Notes under the pieces: generated by a model
What the model was told of the DNA's origin: nothing
The model's input: the letters and a program-made list of their open reading frames with translations, nothing else
Database searches by the model: none
Shown here: piece by piece, positions 7,641-14,757 of the stretch
Layout of the letters: the number at the start of each line of letters is the position of its first letter
Numbering within the stretch: the first letter of the stretch is position 1
Translations under genes and position numbers: made by a program
Assembly: GCF_018861045.1 (NCBI RefSeq)
Contig: NZ_JAHKQJ010000007.1
Location: 1,085,511-1,149,510 of the forward strand
Source: Octadecabacter sp. B2R22
GTDB lineage: Bacteria; Pseudomonadota; Alphaproteobacteria; Rhodobacterales; Rhodobacteraceae
Reading direction: 5' to 3'
Length of the DNA: 64,000 bases

Positions 7641-8900
7641 TTAGGAAACCTTCCCAAACAAGACAGATGCATTGGTGCCACCAAAGCCAAACGAATTGGA
7701 CAGCGCCACATTGATCTCGCGTTCAACTTTTGCGTTGGGGGCAAGGTCAATCGCAGTTTCGACTGCAGGGTTATCAAGGTTGATCGTCGGCGGAGCCACC
7801 TGATCGCGGATCGCCAGAATGCTAAAGATCGCCTCAATCGCGCCCGCAGCCCCTAAAAGGTGGCCCGTTGCGGACTTGGTGGATGACATCGTCACCTTGG
7901 ATGCGGCATCGCCCATCATCCGCTCAACAGCGCCCAATTCGATGGTATCTGCCATGGTCGATGTGCCGTGTGCGTTGATGTAATCGATATCCGCAGGCTC
8001 AAGCCCTGCATCCTTCAACGCCATCCGCATAGACCGCTCACCGCCCTCACCGTCCTCGGACGGGGCTGTGATGTGGTATGCATCCCCTGTCAGACCATAG
8101 CCCAACACTTCAGCGTAAATCTTCGCGCCACGCGCTACAGCGTGATCATAGTCTTCCAGAACAACCATGCCCGCGCCCTCGCCCATGACGAACCCATCAC
8201 GGTCTTCGTCGTAAGGGCGACTTGCGCCTTTAGGATCGTCTGCGCGTTTGGTGGACAGCGCCTTACAAGCGTTAAAGCCTGCAATGCCAATCTCACAGAT
8301 CGTCGCCTCAGCGCCACCAGCAATCATCACGTCCGCACGGCCCGCCTTGATAAGTTGTGTTGCATCGCCAATAGCATGCGCACCTGTAGAACAGGCCGTC
8401 ACAACTGCATGGTTAGGGCCTTTGAAACCGTACTTAATCGCGATCTGGCCAGAAATCAGGTTGATCAACGCACCAGGAACAAAGAATGGCGACACGCGAC
8501 GCGGGCCCTTTTCCTTCATCATGATGGCCGTTTCCGCGATCGAATTCAGACCACCAATACCTGAGCCGGTCAGAACGCCCGTGCGCTCAAAATCATCATC
8601 GTTTTCAGGGGCCCAACCGGAATCCTCAACGGCCTGCTGTGCAGCAGCCATTGCGAACAGGATAAACGTATCAACCTTACGCTGATCCTTGGGTGCCATG
8701 TACTTGGCCGCATCAAACGTGCCGTCCGTGCCGTCGCCATAAGGAACCTCACAGGCGTAAGTCGTTCCAAACCCTTCAGGGTCAAAATGAGTGATCGGTC
8801 CAGCGCCGGATTGCGCATCCAAGATACGCTCCCAGCTCTTTTCGACTCCATCAGCAAGCGGGGTTACCAACCCCAGTCCGGTAACAACGACGCGACGCAT
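7641..8900 (-). CDS. fabF: Beta-ketoacyl-ACP synthase II FabF
   Basis: FabF condenses malonyl-ACP with acyl-ACP in fatty acid elongation. The 419-residue thiolase-fold enzyme has the full Cys-His-His triad: C170 in VTACSTGAHA, H311 in INAHGTSTMADTIE and H347 in KSATGHLLGAAGA. The C-terminal SNSFGFGGTNASVLF is typical. It lies 260 bases downstream of acpP, behind the acpP terminator, and probably has its own promoter as well as read-through. Confidence 0.97.
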   Translation of the reverse strand: MRRVVVTGLGLVTPLADGVEKSWERILDAQSGAGPITHFDPEGFGTTYACEVPYGDGTDGTFDAAKYMAPKDQRKVDTFILFAMAAAQQAVEDSGWAPENDDDFERTGVLTGSGIGGLNSIAETAIMMKEKGPRRVSPFFVPGALINLISGQIAIKYGFKGPNHAVVTACSTGAHAIGDATQLIKAGRADVMIAGGAEATICEIGIAGFNACKALSTKRADDPKGASRPYDEDRDGFVMGEGAGMVVLEDYDHAVARGAKIYAEVLGYGLTGDAYHITAPSEDGEGGERSMRMALKDAGLEPADIDYINAHGTSTMADTIELGAVERMMGDAASKVTMSSTKSATGHLLGAAGAIEAIFSILAIRDQVAPPTINLDNPAVETAIDLAPNAKVEREINVALSNSFGFGGTNASVLFGKVS

Positions 8901-9053
8901 AGCTCAACCCTCACGTTAATAAGCTTTTGCAGGTGATACCGCGTGCAGCACCAAAGGGGCAAGTGCGCCAATGGCCAATTCCATCAAACAAGCGCTTCTT
9001 GGGAAAATTGTCGGACCCGTTGGCCGCCGCCGTCAGGTGGAAAATCGCGCAAT

Positions 9054-9069
9054 CGGCTAATTTTAGCCG
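9054..9069. other. Short palindrome between acpP and fabF
   Basis: CGGCTAA and TTAGCCG form seven-base arms around two bases, about 155 bases before the fabF start and beyond the acpP terminator. It could be an operator for fabF. The rest of the 260-base gap shows no gene. Confidence 0.3.
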
Positions 9070-9106
9070 CTCGCTATGGTGCTTGAGCGGCCAAACTTTG
9101 CCCAAA

Positions 9107-9137
9107 CGAAAAAGGGCGGCACCTTGCGGCACCGCCC
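9107..9137 (-). terminator. Intrinsic terminator of acpP
   Basis: On the minus strand GGGCGGUGCC pairs with GGUGCCGCCC (two G-U pairs) around a stable GCAA tetraloop and is followed by five Us. It lies 24 bases past the acpP stop, so it can uncouple acpP dosage from fabF. Confidence 0.85.
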
Positions 9138-9160
9138 TCCCAATCAGATCTAAAGGACGC

Positions 9161-9394
9161 TTACGTCGCTTCAGAGATGAACTTAGTGGCGTCGCCAAAG
9201 CTCTGGATCGTTTCTGCTGCGTCGTCAGGGATTTCGATACCGAATTCCTCTTCGAACGCCATCACGAGCTCAACAGTGTCGAGGCTGTCAGCGCCCAGAT
9301 CGTCGATGAAGGACGCGCCATCAACAACTTTGTCTTCTTCAACACCAAGGTGCTCTACAACGATCTTACGTACGCGGTCTGCGACATCGCTCAT
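9161..9394 (-). CDS. acpP: Acyl carrier protein AcpP
   Basis: The 77-residue acidic carrier protein holds growing acyl chains in fatty acid synthesis. The phosphopantetheine attachment serine is S37 in [14 protein letters not shown]. The length and sequence are standard for alphaproteobacterial AcpP. It stands alone between fabG (upstream, 193-base gap) and fabF, with its own strong terminator, as expected for a very highly expressed gene. Confidence 0.98.
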   Translation of the reverse strand: MSDVADRVRKIVVEHLGVEEDKVVDGASFIDDLGADSLDTVELVMAFEEEFGIEIPDDAAETIQSFGDATKFISEAT

Positions 9395-9587
9395 GTTAAA
9401 TTCCTCACATAGTTCGGGGCCTGTGGCCCGTTTTGTTCACCCAAACCTACAATAGGCAAGAGCGGTTTTTTGATCCGTGACCGGACCCTAAAGAAACGAG
9501 ACGCTACGTCACGATTTCCAATTCTGCGCCGCCTATAGCAGAGTTTCACTCTGTGGCAAACGCTTTCGAATGCACCCCATATAGGGG

Positions 9588-10325
9588 CTACAGCATCGCC
9601 ATACCACCATTGACATGCAAAGTCGTGCCCGTGACGTAGGCCGCTTGATCGCTCGACAAGTACAATGCAGCTGCCGCAATCTCCTCTGGCGTGCCCATAC
9701 GGCCTGCCGGGATCTGGCTATTGATTTTCTCTTTTTGATCATCCGTCAGCTTTTCGGTCATCGCGGTGGCAATGAAACCTGGCGCGATACAGTTCACAGT
9801 GATGCCGCGCGATGCGACCTCATAAGCGATGGATTTAGACATCCCGACCATGCCAGCTTTACTTGCAGCGTAGTTCGCCTGCCCCGGATTTCCAGTTGCG
9901 CCAACGATTGAAGACACATTCACGATCCGGCCCCAGCGGGATTTCATCATGCCACGAATGACACCCTTACACAGGCGCATTGTCGACGTGAGGTTCACGT
10001 TGATCACATCGGACCATTCGTCATCCGACATCCGCATAAAAATCTGATCGCGGGTAATGCCAGCATTGTTCACCAGAATATCAACGGATCCCATCGCCTC
10101 AACCGCCTGCTTTGGCAGCGCATCAACAGCCGCGCCATCGCTCAGGTTACACGGCAGCACATGGGCGCGATCACCCAGCTCAGCGGCCAATGCCTCAAGT
10201 GGTTCGACCCGCGTGCCGGACAGGCCCACAGTTGCGCCAGCGGCATACAACGTCTTGGCAATCTCGCCACCAATACCGCCAGAGGCACCCGTGATCAGAG
10301 CGTTCTTACCTGTTAAATCAAACAT
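9588..10325 (-). CDS. fabG: 3-oxoacyl-ACP reductase FabG
   Basis: FabG is the NADPH-dependent ketoreductase of fatty acid elongation. The 245-residue Rossmann-fold protein shows the cofactor motif TGASGGIGGEIA (residues 12-23), NNAG (86-89), the catalytic serine in NVSS (S138/S139), and Y152 and K156 in NYAASKAG. The C-terminus YVTGTTLHVNGGMAM is typical of the family. It starts three bases after the fabD stop, so the two are an operon. Confidence 0.97.
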   Translation of the reverse strand: MFDLTGKNALITGASGGIGGEIAKTLYAAGATVGLSGTRVEPLEALAAELGDRAHVLPCNLSDGAAVDALPKQAVEAMGSVDILVNNAGITRDQIFMRMSDDEWSDVINVNLTSTMRLCKGVIRGMMKSRWGRIVNVSSIVGATGNPGQANYAASKAGMVGMSKSIAYEVASRGITVNCIAPGFIATAMTEKLTDDQKEKINSQIPAGRMGTPEEIAAAALYLSSDQAAYVTGTTLHVNGGMAML

Positions 10326-10328
10326 GTC

Positions 10329-11267
10329 TTATCCTTCATTCAATGCAGCAGCAGCCGCAACAACATCATCGGGGGACCCAACAGCGCGGGTTGCAATACT
10401 ACGATCGACCCGTTTCACCATGCCAGACAAAGCCTTGCCTGCACCGATCTCCCAAACCTCAGTAACACCGGCACCTGCCATCCACTGAACGCTTTCACGC
10501 CAGCGCACAGAGCCCGTCACCTGCTCAACCAAGAGCGCCTTAATCTCATCTGCGTTCACAGCCTCTGCACGCACGTTCGCGATCAACGGCACAGCCGGAG
10601 CGTTCATGGTAACCGCAGCCAAAGCCTCTTCCATCACCTCCGCAGCAGGTGCCATCAGGGATGAATGAAAAGGGGCAGAAACAGGCAACAACATCGCCCG
10701 CTTGGCGCCATTGGCCTTTGCGATCTCAACCGCTCGTTCCACGGCGGCCTTATGGCCCGAAACGACAACCTGTGACGGATCGTTATCATTGGCGGCCTGA
10801 CAGACCTCCCCCTGCGCGGCTTCGGCCGCAACCGCTTGTGCAGCTTCAAAATCCATGCCCAGCAAAACCGCCATCGCGCCAATCCCGACAGGCACAGCGT
10901 CTTGCATGGCTTCGCCACGGGTGCGCAACAAGCGCGCCGTGTCCGTCACGCTCAACGCGCCAGCGGCAGCCAACGCAGAATATTCGCCCAACGAATGCCC
11001 CGCCACAAAAGATGCCGCTTCAATGGTAACGCCTTCAGCCTCAAGTGCGCGCATCGCCGCCAATGATGTGGCCATTAACGCAGGCTGCGCGTTCCGCGTC
11101 AGCGTCAAATCAGCAATATCGCCAGACCAAATCAGGTCGGATAGCTTTTCACCCAAAGCATCGTCGACTTCATCAAAAACGGCCTTTGCAGCCGGATAGG
11201 CTTCAGCCAATGCCTGCCCCATCCCGATCGTCTGCGCGCCCTGCCCCGGAAAAACGAATGATTTCAT
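10329..11267 (-). CDS. fabD: Malonyl-CoA:ACP transacylase FabD
   Basis: FabD loads malonyl groups onto AcpP. The 312-residue protein begins with FPGQGAQTIGMG. It carries the nucleophile S92 in GHSLGEYSALAAAG and the partner histidine near residue 201 in LPVSAPFHSSLM. C-terminal NVRAEAV and QVTGSVRWRESVQWM are standard. It is the first gene of the fabD-fabG pair. Confidence 0.97.
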   Translation of the reverse strand: MKSFVFPGQGAQTIGMGQALAEAYPAAKAVFDEVDDALGEKLSDLIWSGDIADLTLTRNAQPALMATSLAAMRALEAEGVTIEAASFVAGHSLGEYSALAAAGALSVTDTARLLRTRGEAMQDAVPVGIGAMAVLLGMDFEAAQAVAAEAAQGEVCQAANDNDPSQVVVSGHKAAVERAVEIAKANGAKRAMLLPVSAPFHSSLMAPAAEVMEEALAAVTMNAPAVPLIANVRAEAVNADEIKALLVEQVTGSVRWRESVQWMAGAGVTEVWEIGAGKALSGMVKRVDRSIATRAVGSPDDVVAAAAALNEG

Positions 11268-11350
11268 GATGTGCCCCTCACTATTATTCTTTCCCTACCG
11301 TTAGCGTGACCATGGCCTACGCACAAGACACCAGCCAGCACCCTTAAAAC

Positions 11351-11378
11351 GCAAAAGCGACCCCAAAAGGGTCGCTTG
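11351..11378 (-). terminator. Intrinsic terminator after the membrane protein gene
   Basis: AAGCGACCC and GGGTCGCTT form a nine-base-pair stem with a short A/C loop. On the minus strand it is followed by a T-rich stretch. It closes the gene ending at 11405 and separates it from fabD. Confidence 0.8.
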
Positions 11379-11404
11379 GTCGGTTTCATAATGGTTTTGA
11401 ACGG

Positions 11405-12028
11405 TTATGCCGCCAATGGGCCAGTCCAAACAGCAGGCCGCGCAGTGCCGCCCTGAATAATCCCGCAATCATGTGCAAGGCGGTCCCGCAAAGGATACAA
11501 AGTCGCAACTGCCCCGTCCGCGACAGCAAGAACCATTCGGCTGGTCAATGTGATCTGAACCTGCCCAAAACTACTGTCCCCCCGGGAGGAAACAACGTCG
11601 ACGGATTTCACCGTGTCGAGACCATGCCGGCTGAGCGTGATTTCTCCGCCGGTTGCGCCCTTGATAACCTGGCGCAACTCGCCAACGTTTGTATCAATCT
11701 GAACTCTAACGCGCGTGCCGCGAAACGCGTGCCGACCACAAAACGCCCCTACAACGAGGGCTCCCAAAGAAATGAAAAGCTTCGCCAAAAACGCGCTCCC
11801 GGTGAACGACATTGCGGGCATGATCCAAACCGCCACGGCAGCAATGAAAGCGGCAACTGCGAAAATGGATACAACGCCTCGGGCGAGAACGGAAAGGTCG
11901 ATGACCTGTTCGTTCATCTTAGTCTCGTACCCCCAATAGACCTCGGACACTTGTGGTCGACCGTAAGGCTTGAGTTGCGGGGAAACAGCGGCTTCAACAA
12001 AATGGCACGGATCAGGTGTTGCGGTCAT
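11405..12028 (-). CDS. Hypothetical inner-membrane protein, two TM helices
   Basis: I do not recognise a named family. The 207-residue product has two adjacent hydrophobic helices (about residues 52-72 and 80-100). A soluble domain of about 100 residues follows (VRVQIDTNVGELRQVIKGAT to LYPLRDRLAHD). It looks like a membrane-anchored cytoplasmic or periplasmic sensor-like domain. GGAG lies seven bases before the ATG, inside a 15-base palindrome, and an exact CtrA-type site lies 83 bases upstream. It diverges from rpsF and has its own terminator. Confidence 0.75.
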   Translation of the reverse strand: MTATPDPCHFVEAAVSPQLKPYGRPQVSEVYWGYETKMNEQVIDLSVLARGVVSIFAVAAFIAAVAVWIMPAMSFTGSAFLAKLFISLGALVVGAFCGRHAFRGTRVRVQIDTNVGELRQVIKGATGGEITLSRHGLDTVKSVDVVSSRGDSSFGQVQITLTSRMVLAVADGAVATLYPLRDRLAHDCGIIQGGTARPAVWTGPLAA

Positions 12029-12035
12029 TTAGGTC

Positions 12036-12050
12036 TCCAATTCAATTGGA
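12036..12050. promoter_or_regulatory. Perfect palindrome over the ribosome binding site of the membrane protein gene
   Basis: TCCAATT-C-AATTGGA is an exact 15-base palindrome eight bases before the start codon at 12028, and its right edge supplies part of the Shine-Dalgarno (GGAG). It may be a repressor operator or an RNA element limiting ribosome access. Confidence 0.4.
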
Positions 12051-12110
12051 CACAACCTCACCGCGAACTTGGGCGGAAACGTGACACCAAAACGGTGAAA
12101 GAGGGATTTG

Positions 12111-12125
12111 TTAACCTTCTGTTAA
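12111..12125. promoter_or_regulatory. CtrA-type site (exact TTAA-N7-TTAA)
   Basis: TTAA-CCTTCTG-TTAA fits the CtrA consensus exactly, in the 302-base divergent region between the membrane protein gene and rpsF. It is closer to the membrane protein start (83 bases) than to rpsF (206 bases). Confidence 0.5.
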
Positions 12126-12229
12126 TAATCATCCCCCCAATCCGTACATCGCCACCCCCGCTAGCCAAGATCAGCACGCCCTGCAAAGCTTTCGCTTGAT
12201 CCTACAGTGCACCTTTGTATAAGGCCCAC

Positions 12230-12283
12230 ACATCCCGCAGCTTTTATGAACTGCGCAGTCTCTCGTGGGCGAGAGTGGGATGT
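12230..12283 (+). ncRNA. Candidate structured rpsF leader (three-way junction)
   Basis: ACATCCC (12230-12236) pairs with GGGATGT (12277-12283) and encloses two hairpins. The first is GCAG/CTGC with a ten-base loop. The second is CTCTCG/CGAGAG with a TGGG loop. They are joined by GCAGT. The element ends 47 bases before the rpsF start. rpsF mRNAs in many bacteria carry a leader bound by the S6-S18 complex, and this could be a lineage version. I cannot confirm that from sequence alone. Confidence 0.5.
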
Positions 12284-12330
12284 TTAAATCCTCGCCCTTT
12301 GAAATGCGCCGAGAACAGAACGGAGTCACC

Positions 12331-12684
12331 ATGCCACTATATGAGCATGTGTTTATTGCGCGTCAGGACTTGTCCAACACGCAAGCAGAAAGCCTCATCG
12401 AACACTTCTCCACAGTGCTTGCAGACAACGGCGGTAAAGTCGTTGAATCTGAGTACTGGGGCGTCAAAACGATGGCTTACAAAATCAACAAGAACCGCAA
12501 AGGCCACTACGCCTATTTGCGTTCTGACGCAGCTGCCCCAGCGATCCAAGAAATGGAACGCCTGATGCGCCTGCACGAAGACGTTATGCGCCTTCTGACC
12601 ATCAAAGTGGACGCGCACGAGGAAGGTCCCTCAGTGCAAATGCAAAAGCGTGACGAGCGACCAGATCGCCGCGAACGCCGCTAA
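12331..12684 (+). CDS. rpsF: 30S ribosomal protein S6
   Basis: The 117-residue protein starts MPLYEHVFIARQDLS and has the S6 beta-alpha-beta core with EYWGVKTMAYKINKNRKGHY and MRLHEDVMRLLTIKVD, ending in a charged RPDRRERR tail. S6 binds S18 and the central domain of 16S rRNA. I chose the internal ATG that gives the conserved MPLYEH start over an ATG 66 bases upstream. It leads the rpsF-rpsR-rplI operon. Confidence 0.97.
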   Translation: MPLYEHVFIARQDLSNTQAESLIEHFSTVLADNGGKVVESEYWGVKTMAYKINKNRKGHYAYLRSDAAAPAIQEMERLMRLHEDVMRLLTIKVDAHEEGPSVQMQKRDERPDRRERR

Positions 12685-12713
12685 TCCACCAGATAAAGAA
12701 AGGACCATAAGTC

Positions 12714-12941
12714 ATGGGTACTAAACCATTTTTCCGCCGTCGTAAGTCCGATCCATTTGAGGGCGATAACGCTCCTAAGATCGACTACAAAGACACCCGG
12801 ACACTTCAGCGCTACATCTCTGAGCGTGGCAAGATCGTTCCATCCCGTATCACCGCTGTCGGTGCAAAAAACCAACGTGCTTTGGCACGCGCAATCAAAC
12901 GCGCACGGTTTTTGGCCCTGCTGCCCTACGCCGTTAAGTAA
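12714..12941 (+). CDS. rpsR: 30S ribosomal protein S18
   Basis: The 75-residue basic protein shows [10 protein letters not shown], the conserved [19 protein letters not shown] and [20 protein letters not shown], all standard for S18. It partners with S6 on the 30S platform. It lies 29 bases after rpsF, with AAAGGA upstream of the ATG, and 12 bases before rplI. Confidence 0.98.
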   Translation: MGTKPFFRRRKSDPFEGDNAPKIDYKDTRTLQRYISERGKIVPSRITAVGAKNQRALARAIKRARFLALLPYAVK

Positions 12942-12953
12942 GGAGAAATTCCA

Positions 12954-13583
12954 ATGGATGTTATCCTTCTCGAACGTGTCGCAAAGCTTGGCCAGATGGG
13001 CGAAGTTGTCTCAGTAAAACCAGGTTACGCACGCAACTTCTTGTTGCCACACGGCAAAGCCCTGCGCGTCAACGAAGCCAACATGGCAGCGTTCGAAGCA
13101 CAGAAAGCCCAGCTCGAAGCACGCAACCTCGAAACCAAGAAAGAGGCCGAAGCACTTGCGGCCAAACTCGATGGTGAAACTTTCATCGTGATTCGCTCTG
13201 CGTCTGACGGCGGCAACCTTTACGGCTCCGTCACAACACGCGACGCGGCTGACGCTGCAATCGAAGCTGGTTTCACAGTTGATCGTAAGCAGGTCGTTCT
13301 TATCGAGCCTATCAAAGAGCTTGGTATCCACGATGTGCTAGTCAAACTGCACCCAGAAGTTGATGCGACAATCAAGTTGAACGTTGCACGTTCTACTGAA
13401 GAAGCAGAACTTCAGGCCGCTGGTAAATCCGTAGCCGAACTGGCCGCGGAAGAAGAAGCAGCTGCTGAATTCGAAATTCAGGAACTGTTCGACGATATCG
13501 GCGCTGCCGGTATGGACGACTTTGGTGACGACGCACCTGCCGCCGAAGAAGCACCTGCTGAAGAAGCTTCCGAAGAAGACTAA
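12954..13583 (+). CDS. rplI: 50S ribosomal protein L9 with acidic C-terminal extension
   Basis: L9 binds 23S rRNA near the L1 stalk. Residues 1-150 carry the normal N-domain ([20 protein letters not shown], then [13 protein letters not shown]), connecting helix and C-domain ([14 protein letters not shown]). The protein continues for about 60 more residues, rich in Glu, Asp and Ala ([14 protein letters not shown], then [14 protein letters not shown]). E. coli L9 has 149 residues. Such tails occur in some Rhodobacteraceae, and their role is unknown to me. A terminator follows. Confidence 0.97.
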   Translation: MDVILLERVAKLGQMGEVVSVKPGYARNFLLPHGKALRVNEANMAAFEAQKAQLEARNLETKKEAEALAAKLDGETFIVIRSASDGGNLYGSVTTRDAADAAIEAGFTVDRKQVVLIEPIKELGIHDVLVKLHPEVDATIKLNVARSTEEAELQAAGKSVAELAAEEEAAAEFEIQELFDDIGAAGMDDFGDDAPAAEEAPAEEASEED

Positions 13584-13604
13584 GTCTTCCTTCGTTGAAA
13601 ACAG

Positions 13605-13636
13605 AAAAGGCCGCTCCGATCTCGGGGCGGCCTTTT
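13605..13636 (+). terminator. Terminator of rpsF-rpsR-rplI
   Basis: AAAAGGCCGC and GCGGCCTTTT form a ten-base-pair stem with a 12-base loop, 22 bases after the rplI stop. The 3' arm supplies the U-run. Confidence 0.85.
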
Positions 13637-13748
13637 CCGTACTCAAGCCCCCCCGATTCCCCGCTAGAGTCAGGTCTGATTGTTTCGAAAAACGGGCCTA
13701 TTTGACCGGCTTGGCCGGATCGTTCACGATTCCGCATGAAAGTGACCG

Positions 13749-13763
13749 TTAAGCACTTGTTAA
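13749..13763. promoter_or_regulatory. CtrA-type site (exact TTAA-N7-TTAA)
   Basis: TTAA-GCACTTG-TTAA lies 95 bases before the VPLPA-CTERM gene start, where an activator could contact RNA polymerase. The rest of the 220-base gap after the rplI terminator shows no gene. Confidence 0.5.
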
Positions 13764-13857
13764 CCAATATTTCTTGCTAACCGCGCACCAGATTCCTAGA
13801 ATCTGGGCACAGAAGTACCTTTTTTAGTTAGAACTCATGTTTCCGGGGGGAATAGAA

Positions 13858-14613
13858 ATGAATTTCAATATCGTAACTTCAAGCATTGCGGCTTTGGTAA
13901 TGTCTGCCAGCATGGCATCTGCCGCGTCAATTGACCTCACAACGTGGTCCGCAGAAGGGTCCGGAAATTGGACTGTTCAGTCAGGCAACGATGCAGTCTT
14001 GCAGACGATCAACACACCGGCACCAACTGTATTTCACAACAATTCAACCTCATCGCAGGGCAATGATCTTCAGGGTCAGATTACAGTCGGGAGCACGTGG
14101 GACGACGATTTCATCGGGTTTGTTTTGGGCTACAATGCAAATGATCTGTCAAACAGCGCCGCAAGCTATCTTCTTGTCGACTGGAAACGCGGCACGCAAG
14201 ACTACCAGGGTACCGGTCTTCTCGGTCTTTCCATTTCACAGGTGAGCGGCGAACTCGGTAACGACAGTGGCGCTTGGGCACACGACCCAGCCAACAATGT
14301 GACAGAGCTTGCACGAGCCACAAACCTCGGCAGCACAGGCTGGAACATCAACCAAACTTACGATTTCAAAATCGACTTCACAGCAACAAATGTGAAAGTG
14401 TTCGTCGACGACGTCCTCGAGCTGGATGTTAGCGGTGTCTTCGCTGACGGTGGTTTTGGTTTTTACAACTACAGCCAAGATAATGTCACATATGCTGGCA
14501 TCACATCTGACGTCCTCCCAGATCCCTCGCCGGTTCCGTTGCCTGCCGCAGGTTGGATGTTGTTGGCTAGTCTGGGTGGCCTTGCCGCTGCAAAGCGTCG
14601 CAAGCAAGCGTAA
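13858..14613 (+). CDS. VPLPA-CTERM surface protein with thrombospondin-C-like domain
   Basis: The 251-residue protein has a signal peptide ending near ASAAS (residues 21-23). A lectin-like domain follows, containing DDDFIGFVLGYNAND, SYLLVDWKRGTQ and YDFKIDFTATNVKVFVDD; the GFV-GY and VDWK signatures resemble the thrombospondin C-terminal/laminin G fold. The C-terminus is a VPLPA-CTERM sorting tail: VPLPAAGWMLLASLGGLAAA then KRRK. Such proteins are thought to be handled by an exosortase-type enzyme. The ATG follows a GGGGGGA ribosome site. An exact CtrA-type site lies upstream and a terminator follows. Confidence 0.85.
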   Translation: MNFNIVTSSIAALVMSASMASAASIDLTTWSAEGSGNWTVQSGNDAVLQTINTPAPTVFHNNSTSSQGNDLQGQITVGSTWDDDFIGFVLGYNANDLSNSAASYLLVDWKRGTQDYQGTGLLGLSISQVSGELGNDSGAWAHDPANNVTELARATNLGSTGWNINQTYDFKIDFTATNVKVFVDDVLELDVSGVFADGGFGFYNYSQDNVTYAGITSDVLPDPSPVPLPAAGWMLLASLGGLAAAKRRKQA

Positions 14614-14634
14614 ACAAACCATCATCGATAGGCC

Positions 14635-14662
14635 AAGGCCGCTCCTTATTGGGGCGGCCTTT
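14635..14662 (+). terminator. Terminator of the VPLPA-CTERM gene
   Basis: AAGGCCGCTCC pairs with GGGGCGGCCTT around TTATT (one G-T pair) and runs into TTTG. It lies 22 bases past the stop. Confidence 0.8.
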
Positions 14663-14757
14663 GTCGTTTATGTTTCTCGACTCCCGCCGCATGTTGTTAC
14701 AGTCTCGTTGCACAACGACCTTAAGACTGGGTTCAACTTCATTCAAAGGGGCACATC

